Source: Streptomyces cyaneochromogenes
Lineage (GTDB): Bacteria > Actinomycetota > Actinomycetes > Streptomycetales > Streptomycetaceae
Reading direction: 5' to 3'
Assembly: GCF_003963535.1 (NCBI RefSeq)
Contig: NZ_CP034539.1
Coordinates: forward strand, 2,418,001 to 2,482,000
Length of the DNA: 64,000 nt
Below the pieces are notes generated by a model. It ran no database searches, was not told the DNA's origin, and was given only the letters and a program-made list of their open reading frames with translations. The translations under genes were made by a program, and so were the position numbers. This document shows, piece after piece, positions 42,788 through 50,995 of this stretch (position 1 is the stretch's first letter; every line of letters starts with the position of its first letter).

Positions 42788-42833
42788 GTGCAGGTTTCTG
42801 ATCAGAGTTTACGGTTATGAACGCAACCTGCAC
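42788..42833. promoter_or_regulatory. Putative operator between kdgD and udh
   Basis: GTGCAGGTT (42788-42796) and AACCTGCAC (42825-42833) form a perfect 9-bp inverted repeat. Inside is a second perfect palindrome, TCTGATCAGA (42797-42806). The site lies just upstream of the udh -35 hexamer and 29 bases from the kdgD start, well placed to control both genes. The regulator is not known; the nearby DeoR gene is one candidate. Confidence 0.5.
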
Positions 42834-42838
42834 CACTC

Positions 42839-42867
42839 TTGACGCGATAGGGCAGTGATCCTTAACT
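42839..42867 (+). promoter_or_regulatory. Vegetative-type promoter for udh
   Basis: TTGACG (42839-42844), a 17-base spacer and TTAACT (42862-42867) fit a HrdB-type promoter. The expected start falls about 50 bases ahead of the udh ATG at 42926. Confidence 0.6.
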
Positions 42868-42925
42868 AGTCCAAGAATGTGAATACCGTGCACGCATGCG
42901 GCCCACGACTCAAGGAGACCCGAGG

Positions 42926-43750
42926 ATGCCAGCGCCCCGCACCGTTCTGCTCACCGGCGCCGCCGGCGGACTCGGCACCCTGATGCGGGACCTGCTCCCG
43001 GAGTACGGCTATCAGCTGCGCCTGCTCGACCTGCGCCCCGTGGAGGGCGAGCCGGACTCGATCGTCGCCGACCTCGCCGACCGGGAGGCGCTGCGCGAGG
43101 CCGTGCGGGGCGTCGACGCGATCATCCACCTCGCGGGCATCTCCCTGGAAGCCCCGTTCGAGAAGATCCTCCGGGCGAACATCGAGGGCACCTACAACCT
43201 GTACGAGGCCGCCCGCGAGGAGGGCGTGAGCCGTATCGTCTTCGCCTCCTCCAACCACGCGGTCGGCTTCACCCCCCGCCCCGAGGGCACCGCACCGCAT
43301 GACGCGGGCGCACTGATCCCCGTCGACACCCCGCGCCGCCCCGACACCTTCTACGGACTGTCCAAGTCCTTCGGTGAGGACCTCGCCCAGTTCTACTGGG
43401 ACAAGTACGGCTTGGAGACGGTGTCCGTGCGCATCGGCTCCTGCTTCCCCGAGCCGACCAGCGTGCGCATGCTGTCCGTGTGGATGAGCCCCGCCGACGG
43501 CGCCCGCCTCTTCCACGCGGCCCTGACCGCCGAGAACGTCGGGCACACCGTCGTCTACGGCTCCTCCGCCAACACCCGCCTGTGGTGGGACCTGACCACC
43601 GCCCGCGCCCTCGGCTACGAGCCGCGGGACGACTCCGAGCCGTACGCCGAGAAGCTGATCGCCGAGCAGGGCGAGCTCGACCCGGAGAACATCGCGCACG
43701 CCTACCTGGGCGGCCACTTCGTGAGCGACCCGCCCATCTGGCCGTACTGA
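42926..43750 (+). CDS. udh: Uronate dehydrogenase
   Basis: A 274-residue short-chain dehydrogenase of the extended type that oxidises D-galacturonate or D-glucuronate to the aldarolactone with NAD+ (EC 1.1.1.203). The glycine-rich NAD motif is TGAAGGLGTLMR, and the catalytic Tyr143 and Lys147 are in TFYGLSKSFGED, with the Ser in VFASSNHAVG. The SSNHAVGF and WMSPADGARLF blocks are typical of characterised Udh proteins. ATG 42926 is preferred over 42896 because AGGAG lies upstream. It is divergent from kdgD and starts the oxidative uronate pathway. Confidence 0.88.
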   Translation: MPAPRTVLLTGAAGGLGTLMRDLLPEYGYQLRLLDLRPVEGEPDSIVADLADREALREAVRGVDAIIHLAGISLEAPFEKILRANIEGTYNLYEAAREEGVSRIVFASSNHAVGFTPRPEGTAPHDAGALIPVDTPRRPDTFYGLSKSFGEDLAQFYWDKYGLETVSVRIGSCFPEPTSVRMLSVWMSPADGARLFHAALTAENVGHTVVYGSSANTRLWWDLTTARALGYEPRDDSEPYAEKLIAEQGELDPENIAHAYLGGHFVSDPPIWPY

Positions 43751-43782
43751 CCGAAACGAGCCGTCGACAGGCTCCCGAAGGA

Positions 43783-43809
43783 CGGGCGGGCACCGAACGG
43801 GCCCGCCCG
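43783..43809 (+). terminator. Hairpin terminator after udh
   Basis: A perfect 9-bp stem CGGGCGGGC (43783-43791) and GCCCGCCCG (43801-43809) with a 9-base loop, 33 bases after the udh stop. No T-tract. Confidence 0.7.
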
Positions 43810-44019
43810 CCGCCGTATTCGGGCGCCGCGCGCGCCCGATCTCACGCGCCCCACCACAACCATGCAGGTCCGCGACGGGCACCCCGCACCGTGAACGGGC
43901 GCATACGGGCAGCATCGGGCATGCAACAGACCTGGTCAGCGCCGAAACCCCGCTGTAGAAATTCCCCCATGGGCCGCACCGGGCCCGAACGGGCAGCACA
44001 GCGGAAGGCAAGTGTCGGC

Positions 44020-44790
44020 ATGAGCACGAGAACGGCGGAAGAACGCCAGCGCGAGATCGTGCTGGCCGCACGGCGCGACGGCTCCGTCGACGTCACCGCG
44101 CTCGCCACCGAGCTGGGCGTGGCCAAGGAGACCGTACGGCGGGACCTGCGCGTCCTGGAGGACCACGGCCTGCTCCGCCGTACCCATGGCGGCGCCTACC
44201 CGGTGGAGAGCGCCGGCTTCGAGACGACGCTCGCCTTCCGCGCCACCAGCCATGTCCCCGAGAAGCGCCGGGTCGCGGGCGCCGCGGCCGAGCTGCTGGG
44301 GGACGCCGAGACGGTCTTCGTCGACGAGGGCTTCACCCCGCAGCTCATCGCCGAGGCACTGCCCACCGACCGGCCGCTGACCGTGGTCACCGCGTCCCTG
44401 CCGGTCGCGGGCGCCCTCGCCGAGTCGGAGCACGTCTCCGTGCTGCTCCTCGGTGGCCGGGTGCGGCCCGGCACCCTCGCCACCGTCGACCACTGGACGA
44501 CGAAGATGCTGGCCGGCTTCGTCATCGACCTGGCGTTCATCGGCGCCAACGGCATCTCCCGTGAGCACGGGCTCACCACCCCCGACCCGGCGGTCAGCGA
44601 GGTCAAGTCGCAGGCGATCCGGGCCGCGCGCCGCACAGTGTTCGCGGGCGTCCACACCAAGTTCGGAGCGGTCAGCTTCTGCAGGTTCGCCGACATCGGC
44701 GCGCTGGAGGCGATCGTGACGAGCACCCTGCTTCCGGCCGCCGAGGCGCATCGGTACTCGCTGCTGGGACCTCAGGTCATCCGCGTCTGA
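44020..44790 (+). CDS. DeoR/GlpR family transcriptional regulator
   Basis: A 256-residue repressor. The N-terminal DeoR HTH reads VDVTALATELGVAKETVRRD with the adjoining RRTHGGAYP, and the C-terminal sugar-phosphate sensor domain has VFVDEGFTPQLIAEAL, LLLGGRVRPGT and DLAFIGANGI. ATG 44020 is the family-like start. It precedes a sugar/polyol ABC operon by 120 bases on the same strand and is probably its regulator, responding to a phosphorylated sugar. Confidence 0.9.
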   Translation: MSTRTAEERQREIVLAARRDGSVDVTALATELGVAKETVRRDLRVLEDHGLLRRTHGGAYPVESAGFETTLAFRATSHVPEKRRVAGAAAELLGDAETVFVDEGFTPQLIAEALPTDRPLTVVTASLPVAGALAESEHVSVLLLGGRVRPGTLATVDHWTTKMLAGFVIDLAFIGANGISREHGLTTPDPAVSEVKSQAIRAARRTVFAGVHTKFGAVSFCRFADIGALEAIVTSTLLPAAEAHRYSLLGPQVIRV

Positions 44791-44909
44791 CAGTCCGACT
44801 CACGTCCTGTGCAAGGCACATCCATACCCGACAGCGTCCTTTATCTCCCCTATATCCCTCTCTCCCCCTACGCCATCCCTCCATACGTCCCCCCATCCAG
44901 GAGCGATCC

Positions 44910-46280
44910 ATGCGAACCCAGAGCCGACGACGGCCACCGCGAGCCACGCTCGCCATGGCCGCCGCAGGGACGCTGCTCGCCCCGCTGCTCTCCGGCTGCT
45001 GGGTCGGAGCCGGCGGGGCGGGGTCGGGCGGCAACTCGATCAACGTCCTCATGGTCAACAACCCCCAGATGACGGAGTTGCAGAAGCTCGCCCCCCGCTT
45101 CACCGAAGAGACCGGTATCAAGGTCAACTTCACCGTCCTGCCCGAGAACGACGTCCGCGACAAGATCAGCCAGGACTTCGCCAACCAGGCGGGCCAGTAC
45201 GACGTCGCCACCCTCTCCAACTACGAGATACCGATCTACGCCCGCAACGGCTGGCTCAAGGAGATGAACTCCTACGTCGCCAAGGACCCGGCGTACGACG
45301 AGCAGGACGTCCTGGGGCCGATGCGCCAGTCCCTGACCGGCGACGACGGCAAGCTCTACGGCCAGCCCTTCTACGGCGAGTCGTCCTTCCTCATGTACCG
45401 CAAGGACGTGTTCGAGAAGGAAGGGCTGACGATGCCCGCGCACCCCACCTGGCAGCAGGTGGCGGACCTCGCGGCCAAGGTGGACGGCGCCGAGTCGGGC
45501 ATGAAGGGCATCTGTCTGCGCGGCCTGCCCGGCTGGGGCGAGGTGATGGCCCCGCTCACCACCGTCGTGAACACCTTCGGCGGCACCTGGTTCGACAAGG
45601 ACTGGAAGGCCCGGCTCGACTCCCCCGAGTGGGAAGAGGCGACGAAGTTCTATGTCGACCTGGTGCGCGAGCACGGTGAGTCCGGAGCGGCCCAGTCCGG
45701 GTTCGCCGAGTGCCTGAACAACATGACCCAGGGCAAGGTCGCCATGTGGTACGACGCCACCTCCGCGGCCGGTTCCCTGGAGGCGGCGAACAGCCCGGTC
45801 AAGGGCAAGGTCGGCTACGCACCCGCGCCCGTCGAGAAGACGGAGTCCGCCGGCTGGCTCTACACCTGGGCCTGGGGCATCCAGGAGGCGTCCCGGAACC
45901 CGGACAAGGCCTGGAAGTTCGTGTCCTGGGCGTCCGGCAAGCAGTACGAGCAGCTGGTGGGCGACGAGATCGGCTGGTCCAACGTGCCGGCCGGCAAGCG
46001 GGCCTCCACCTACGCCAACCCGGCATACCGCCAGGAGGCGGCCGCCTTCCAGGAGATGACGAAGGAAGCCATCGAGGGCGCCCGCCCGAACGACCCCGGC
46101 GTACAGCCGCGCCCCGCGCCCGGCATCCAGTTCGTCGGCATCCCCGAGTTCACCGATCTCGGCACCAAGGTCTCCCAGGAGATCAGCGCGGCCATCGCCG
46201 GACGCCAGTCCGTCGAGTCGGCCCTGAAGAAGTCCCAGCAGCTCGCCGAGAAGATCTCCGAGGAGTACGAGGGGCGATGA
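44910..46280 (+). CDS. Sugar/polyol ABC transporter solute-binding lipoprotein
   Basis: A 456-residue binding protein. The lipobox LLSGC (Cys near residue 30) gives a lipoprotein. The sequence INVLMVNNPQMTELQKLAP and YGQPFYGESSFLMYRKDVFE is like the sorbitol/mannitol-binding SmoE group. ATG 44910 has AGGAG 7 bases upstream. It is the first gene of a four-gene ATGA-linked set with two permeases and a zinc-type dehydrogenase, so a polyol such as sorbitol, mannitol or xylitol is the likely ligand. Confidence 0.9.
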   Translation: MRTQSRRRPPRATLAMAAAGTLLAPLLSGCWVGAGGAGSGGNSINVLMVNNPQMTELQKLAPRFTEETGIKVNFTVLPENDVRDKISQDFANQAGQYDVATLSNYEIPIYARNGWLKEMNSYVAKDPAYDEQDVLGPMRQSLTGDDGKLYGQPFYGESSFLMYRKDVFEKEGLTMPAHPTWQQVADLAAKVDGAESGMKGICLRGLPGWGEVMAPLTTVVNTFGGTWFDKDWKARLDSPEWEEATKFYVDLVREHGESGAAQSGFAECLNNMTQGKVAMWYDATSAAGSLEAANSPVKGKVGYAPAPVEKTESAGWLYTWAWGIQEASRNPDKAWKFVSWASGKQYEQLVGDEIGWSNVPAGKRASTYANPAYRQEAAAFQEMTKEAIEGARPNDPGVQPRPAPGIQFVGIPEFTDLGTKVSQEISAAIAGRQSVESALKKSQQLAEKISEEYEGR

Positions 46281-47215
46281 CAGCGACTACGACGGCCCCC
46301 GTGGCCACGACACCCGTGCATACGGCCCGCAGGCCCTCCCCAAGGCTCCGCGCCTGGGCGACCCGCGCCCCCCTGCTGCCCGCCCTGGTCTTCATGATCG
46401 CGGTGACCCAGCTGCCGTTCGTGGCCACACTGGTGATCTCCTTCTTCGACTGGAACTCCCTCTACCCCGACGCCCGCCATTTCGCCGGCATCGACAACTA
46501 CCGGGAGGTCCTCACCGACGCGGACCTGCGGCACTCGGTGTGGACGACGGTGCTGCTGACGGCCGCGGTGGTGCTGGCCAGCCTGGTCCTGGGCCTGGTG
46601 CTGGCCCTGCTCCTCGACCGCAGGTTCCGCGGCCGCGGCGTGGTCCGCACCCTCCTCATCGCCCCGTTCCTCGTGGTCCCGGTGGCGGCGGCCCTGCTCT
46701 GGAAACATGTGCTCTACAACCCCGAATACGGCCTGTTCAATGGGTTGTTGCACTATGTGGGCGGCCCACAGCCCGACTGGATCTCCAACACCCCGCTGCT
46801 CGCGGTCGAGGCGTCCCTGGTCTGGCAGTGGACGCCGTTCATGATGCTGATCCTGCTGGCCGGCCTGCAGAGCCGCGACCACGAGCAGATCGAGGCGGCC
46901 CGGGTCGACGGCGCGAGCGACTGGCAGATCTTCCGCCACCTCACACTCCCCCACCTGCGCCGCTACCTCGAACTCGGCGCCCTGCTCGGCTCGATCTACA
47001 TCGTGCAGAACTTCGACGCGGTCTTCACGATCACGTCCGGGGGCCTCGGCACCGCCAACCTCCCCTACACCGTCTACCAGAGCTTCTACCAGGCCCATGA
47101 GAACGGCCTCGCCTCGGCCGCGGGCGTCCTGGTGGTCATCGGCTCGATCATCATCGCGACCTTCGCGCTGCGCGTGGTGTCGTCCCTGTTCCGCGAGGAG
47201 GTGTCACGCGCATGA
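46277..47215 (+). CDS. Sugar/polyol ABC transporter permease (MalF type)
   Basis: A 312-residue protein with six to seven membrane helices. The coupling loop reads IEAARVDGASDWQIFRHLTL. Its ATG overlaps the binding-protein stop (ATGA) and its stop overlaps the next permease start, so all are translated in step. The Thr/Ala-rich N-terminal tail (MTATTTAPVATTPVHTARRP) is cytoplasmic. Confidence 0.92.
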   Translation: MTATTTAPVATTPVHTARRPSPRLRAWATRAPLLPALVFMIAVTQLPFVATLVISFFDWNSLYPDARHFAGIDNYREVLTDADLRHSVWTTVLLTAAVVLASLVLGLVLALLLDRRFRGRGVVRTLLIAPFLVVPVAAALLWKHVLYNPEYGLFNGLLHYVGGPQPDWISNTPLLAVEASLVWQWTPFMMLILLAGLQSRDHEQIEAARVDGASDWQIFRHLTLPHLRRYLELGALLGSIYIVQNFDAVFTITSGGLGTANLPYTVYQSFYQAHENGLASAAGVLVVIGSIIIATFALRVVSSLFREEVSRA

Positions 47216-48066
47216 GTGCAGTAGCCGTACGACCTCGTATGCGCAGCCGCCGCAAGGGAGCCGGCCTGGGCCTGGTGGCCTGGCTGCTCGGAATCCTGTT
47301 CTTCCTGCCGATCGCGTGGATGGCCCTGACGTCCTTCCACTCCGAGCAGGACGCGGCGACCAACCCGCCGTCCTTCGCCGCGTCGCTGACGCTGGACGGC
47401 TACCGCGAGTTCTTCGGCGCGGGCGGCGGGGCGAGCCCCTGGCCGGCGCTGATCAACTCGACGGTGGCGTCCGTCGCCTCGACCCTGTTCGTCCTGGTCC
47501 TGGCCCTCCCGGCGGCGTACGCCCTCTCGATCCGCCCGGTGAAGAAGTGGACGGACGTCCTGTTCTTCTTCCTGTCGACGAAGATGCTGCCGGCGGTGGC
47601 GGGCCTCCTGCCCCTGTACCTGTTCGCGAAGAACACGGACATGCTCGACAACATATGGCTGCTGGTCATCCTCTACACCTCCATGAACCTGCCGATCGCG
47701 GTGTGGATGATGCAGTCCTTCCTGGCCGAGGTCCCGGTGGCGATCATCGAGGCGGCGAGGGTGGACGGCGCAAGGCTCCCGACGATCCTGACCCGCGTGG
47801 TGGCCCCCATCGCCCTCCCGGGCATCGCCGCCACGGCCCTGATCTGCTTCATCTTCAGCTGGAACGAGCTGCTGTTCGCCCGAGTACTGACCGGCGTGGT
47901 GGCGGAGACCGCCCCCGTCTTCCTGACCGGCTTCATCACCAGCCAGGGCCTGTTCCTGGCGAAGGTGTGCGCCGCCTCGCTCGTCATCTCCCTGCCGGTG
48001 CTCGCCGCGGGGTTCGCCGCCCAGGACAAGCTGGTCCAGGGCCTGTCGTTGGGAGCCGTGAAATGA
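47212..48066 (+). CDS. Sugar/polyol ABC transporter permease (MalG type)
   Basis: A 284-residue membrane protein with six helices and the coupling loop IEAARVDGARLPTILTRVVA. It overlaps the genes on both sides by ATGA. Partner of the permease at 46277 and the binding protein at 44910. No ATP-binding subunit is present in the operon, so a shared ATPase such as MsiK is assumed. Confidence 0.92.
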   Translation: MSAVAVRPRMRSRRKGAGLGLVAWLLGILFFLPIAWMALTSFHSEQDAATNPPSFAASLTLDGYREFFGAGGGASPWPALINSTVASVASTLFVLVLALPAAYALSIRPVKKWTDVLFFFLSTKMLPAVAGLLPLYLFAKNTDMLDNIWLLVILYTSMNLPIAVWMMQSFLAEVPVAIIEAARVDGARLPTILTRVVAPIALPGIAATALICFIFSWNELLFARVLTGVVAETAPVFLTGFITSQGLFLAKVCAASLVISLPVLAAGFAAQDKLVQGLSLGAVK

Positions 48067-49052
48067 AGGCCGCCGTCATCGAGTCCGTGGGCAAGGCCGT
48101 CGTCGCCGAGGTCCCGGATCCGACGCCGGGCCCGCGCGAGGTCGTGGTCGAGGTCGCCGCGTGCGGCCTGTGCGGCACCGATCTGCACATCCTCCAGGGC
48201 GAGTTCGCGCCCAAGCTGCCGATCGTGCCCGGGCACGAGTTCGCGGGCGAGGTGGTCGGGGTCGGCACCCAGGTCACGGAGATCTCGGTGGGCGACAGGG
48301 TCGCGGTAGACCCCTCGTTGTACTGCTACGAGTGCCGTTACTGCCGTACGGGCCACAACAACCTCTGCGAGCGCTGGGCGGCGATCGGCGTGACGACGGC
48401 CGGGGGTGCGGCGCAGTTCGCGGTGGCCCCGGTGGCGAACTGCGTACGTCTCCCCGAGCACGTCCGTACCCAGGACGCGGCGCTGGTGGAGCCGTTGTCG
48501 TGCGCGGTACGGGGCTACGACGTCCTCCGCTCCCGTCTCGGCGCCCACGTCCTGATCTACGGCTCCGGCACGATGGGCCTGATGATGCTGGAGCTGGCCA
48601 AGCGGACGGGGGCCGCCAGCGTGGACGTGGTGGACGTGAACCCCTCCCGCCTGGAGACCGCACGCCGCCTCGGCGTCTCGGCCTGCGCCGCGAACCCGGA
48701 CGAACTGGACCGCCCCCAGGGCTGGGACCTGGTCGTCGACGCCACGGGCAACGCGGCCGCGATCCAGGACGGCCTGGACCGGGTGGCCAAGGCCGGCACC
48801 TTCCTCCAGTTCGGCGTCGCGGACTACGCGACGCGCGTGACGATCGACCCGTACCGCATCTACAACCAGGAGATCACCATCACGGGCTCCATGGCTGTCC
48901 TGCACAGCTTCGAACGGGCGGCGGAGCTGTTCGCGAACGGGGTGCTGGACCCGGAGATCTTCATCAGCGACCGCGTTCCGCTGGAGCGGTATCCGGAGGC
49001 GCTGGGGCAGTTCGCGTCGGGGGTGGGGCGGAAGATCGTGGTGGTGCCGTAG
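48063..49052 (+). CDS. Zinc-dependent polyol (sorbitol/L-iditol-type) dehydrogenase
   Basis: A 329-residue medium-chain dehydrogenase. The catalytic zinc site is Cys-Gly-x-Asp in CGLCGTDLH plus GHEFAGEVVGVG. The structural zinc site carries cysteines in YCYECRYCRTGHNNLCERW. The NAD motif is YGSGTMGLMM. It overlaps the permease stop (ATGA), so it is made with the importer and probably oxidises the imported polyol to a ketose. The exact polyol is not identifiable from sequence. Confidence 0.9.
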   Translation: MKAAVIESVGKAVVAEVPDPTPGPREVVVEVAACGLCGTDLHILQGEFAPKLPIVPGHEFAGEVVGVGTQVTEISVGDRVAVDPSLYCYECRYCRTGHNNLCERWAAIGVTTAGGAAQFAVAPVANCVRLPEHVRTQDAALVEPLSCAVRGYDVLRSRLGAHVLIYGSGTMGLMMLELAKRTGAASVDVVDVNPSRLETARRLGVSACAANPDELDRPQGWDLVVDATGNAAAIQDGLDRVAKAGTFLQFGVADYATRVTIDPYRIYNQEITITGSMAVLHSFERAAELFANGVLDPEIFISDRVPLERYPEALGQFASGVGRKIVVVP

Positions 49053-49097
49053 GGGGATCGACCCCGCTGGGAGCTCTGGCCCCCTAAAACCCCGCTC

Positions 49098-49190
49098 CTC
49101 GAACGCCGGCCCCGACAATTTCAGCCCGTCCGGCGTTTGAGGACGAGGCCCTTCGGGCCGATGCGGGGGTCTGGGGGCGGCAGCCCCCAG
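49098..49190. repeat. Streptomyces-type intergenic repeat with three hairpins
   Basis: Directly after the polyol operon. Hairpin 1 pairs CTCGAACGCCGG (49098-49109) with CCGGCGTTTGAG (49130-49141), one mismatch. A small one is GGCCC-TTC-GGGCC (49147-49159). Hairpin 3 pairs CTGGGGGC (49171-49178) with GCCCCCAG (49183-49190). The wording around 'CCGTCCGGCGTTTGAGGACG' is a common intergenic repeat in Streptomyces. It probably terminates the operon. Confidence 0.7.
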
Positions 49191-49310
49191 GGACGGGACG
49201 GGTAGGGGCGGCGGGGGCGAATCCATGGACACCGCATACCCGAGCGGCCGAAGGGCACCGGCCTCGAAATCCGTTGGGACCGCCGCTCCCCTCCCCCTAC
49301 GATCCCGACC

Positions 49311-49532
49311 ATGCCCCGACCCCACGGATTCACCTACCAGGAACACGCGAACGGCACCGTACACATCACCCACCACGGCCGCCCCGCCACCACCCTCCAC
49401 GGCCCCCGCGCCGCCCAGTTCCTCGCCGAGATCGAGACGTCCGACCCGCAACTGGTCATGGCCCGCTGGACCGGAAACTACAAGCGCGGCAACGAGCGCA
49501 CGGCCCGCGATCACCCCCGCAACCGCCGCTGA
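49311..49532 (+). CDS. Small conserved-type protein, 73 residues, unknown
   Basis: An ATG-started frame that begins PRPHGFTYQEHANGTVHITH. The first two thirds look like a compact beta-rich domain (GTVHITHHGRPATTLHGPRA; FLAEIETSDPQLVMARWTG), and the end is basic (YKRGNERTARDHPRNRR). This style of protein occurs widely in Streptomyces with no assigned function. It lies 54 bases ahead of the TerD-type gene on the same strand. Confidence 0.65.
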   Translation: MPRPHGFTYQEHANGTVHITHHGRPATTLHGPRAAQFLAEIETSDPQLVMARWTGNYKRGNERTARDHPRNRR

Positions 49533-49586
49533 CCCGATCGGTCGCTGGTAAGGGAACGGTAAAGCGCCCCCGCTCGTTCACCGGGC

Positions 49587-50786
49587 ATGACAGCTATGAC
49601 CCCCGGCTCGAACATCCCTCTCTCCGCCGCGCGCGTGACGGTGGACGTCGCCGCCCCGGTGCGGCTCGACGTATCGGGCCTGCTGCTCACCGCCGACGGC
49701 AAGGTGCGCTCCGACGACGACTTCATCTTCTACAACCAGCCCCAGGGCCCGGGTGTGACGTACCGCTCGGGCGGTGGCACCAGCCCCGACGCGATCATCG
49801 TCGACACCGCGGCCGTTCCCCCCGGCATCGAGAAGATCGTCGTCACCGCCAGCCCGGACGCCGCCGGCCAGACCTTCCAGGGCATCGAGCCGACGGCCAC
49901 CATCCGCAACGGCGACGACAACAGCGTCCTGGCCACGTTCACTCCCCCGCAGCTCGGCACCGAGACGGCACTGGTGATCGTCGAGATCTACCTGCGCAAC
50001 GGCGCCTGGAAGGCCCGCGCGGTGGGCCAGGGCTACGCCAACGGCCTGGCCGGCATCGCCACCGACTTCGGCGTCACGGTCGAGGAACCGGCCCCGGCTC
50101 CGACGCCGGTGGCCCCGCCGCAGCCCACCATGCAGCCCCCGGTCACCCCGCCGGCCCCGCCCATCTCCACGCCCGCGGCTCCGCCCGCACCCCCCGCCCC
50201 CGGCGCCGGGAAGATCAACCTCGACAAGGGTCGCGTCAGCCTCCAGAAGAACCAGACCGTCTCCCTGATGAAGGGCGGCCGTCCGCTGCTCTCCCAGGTC
50301 AAGATGGGCCTCGGCTGGGAGCCGGCGTACCGCGGCAAGGACATCGACCTGGACGCCTCGGTCATCGCCTACGGCCCGCAGCGCAACCACATCGACAGCT
50401 GCTACTTCGGCAAGCTCCAGATCGTGCAGGGCGCCATCCGCCACTCCGGCGACAACCTCACCGGTGAAGGCGGCGGGGACGACGAGGTCATCACCGTCGA
50501 CCTCGGGCGCCTGCCCCAGGACGTCACCGGCCTGGTCTTCACCGTCAACTCCTTCTCCGGCCAGAAGTTCACCGAGGTGGCCAAGGCCTACTGCCGTCTC
50601 CTCGACGCCGCGACCGGCGAGGAACTCGTCCGCTTCGACCTGACCAGCGCCGAACCGCAGACGGGCGTGATGATGGCCAAGCTCATCCGCCAGTTCTCCG
50701 GCGAGTGGGAGATGACGGCCATGGGCGACTTCGTGAAGTCCCGCACCGTGCGGGGGATGGTGAAGCCGGCGGCCCAGGCACTGTAG
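49587..50786 (+). CDS. TerD family protein with two TerD domains
   Basis: A 399-residue protein. Domain 1 (about 10-170) has VRLDVSGLLLTADGKVRSDD and FYNQPQGPG. A Pro/Ala-rich linker spans about 172-215. Domain 2 (about 215-395) has LSQVKMGLGWEPAYRGKDID and the calcium-site pattern DIDLDASVIAY. TerD domains bind calcium and are tied to tellurite/stress resistance and, in Streptomyces, to development. Domain 1 differs from the standard start by lacking the N-terminal strand. ATG 49587 or 49596 could be the start. A hairpin terminator follows. Confidence 0.88.
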   Translation: MTAMTPGSNIPLSAARVTVDVAAPVRLDVSGLLLTADGKVRSDDDFIFYNQPQGPGVTYRSGGGTSPDAIIVDTAAVPPGIEKIVVTASPDAAGQTFQGIEPTATIRNGDDNSVLATFTPPQLGTETALVIVEIYLRNGAWKARAVGQGYANGLAGIATDFGVTVEEPAPAPTPVAPPQPTMQPPVTPPAPPISTPAAPPAPPAPGAGKINLDKGRVSLQKNQTVSLMKGGRPLLSQVKMGLGWEPAYRGKDIDLDASVIAYGPQRNHIDSCYFGKLQIVQGAIRHSGDNLTGEGGGDDEVITVDLGRLPQDVTGLVFTVNSFSGQKFTEVAKAYCRLLDAATGEELVRFDLTSAEPQTGVMMAKLIRQFSGEWEMTAMGDFVKSRTVRGMVKPAAQAL

Positions 50787-50818
50787 GCACAGGCACACAG
50801 GCAGTCGTACGACGTCCA

Positions 50819-50846
50819 GGGCGCCCCCGGTCGACGGGGTGCGCCC
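50819..50846 (+). terminator. Hairpin terminator after the TerD gene
   Basis: GGGCGC-CCCC (50819-50828) pairs with GGGG-T-GCGCCC (50836-50846), with a single-base bulge and a 7-base loop, 33 bases after the TerD stop. Confidence 0.6.
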
Positions 50847-50995
50847 GGCGCGACCGGAAGCTGGGACACGGTTCCGGTCGGTCGTATCGAGGAACGCGAG
50901 GGCCGGTCCGTCCGGCGTCAGACATGCATCAGGTCAGGTGATGTGCAAGCCGATGCGTCGAGGCCCCGGAAGCCGCGCCGAACCATCAGGCGGTG

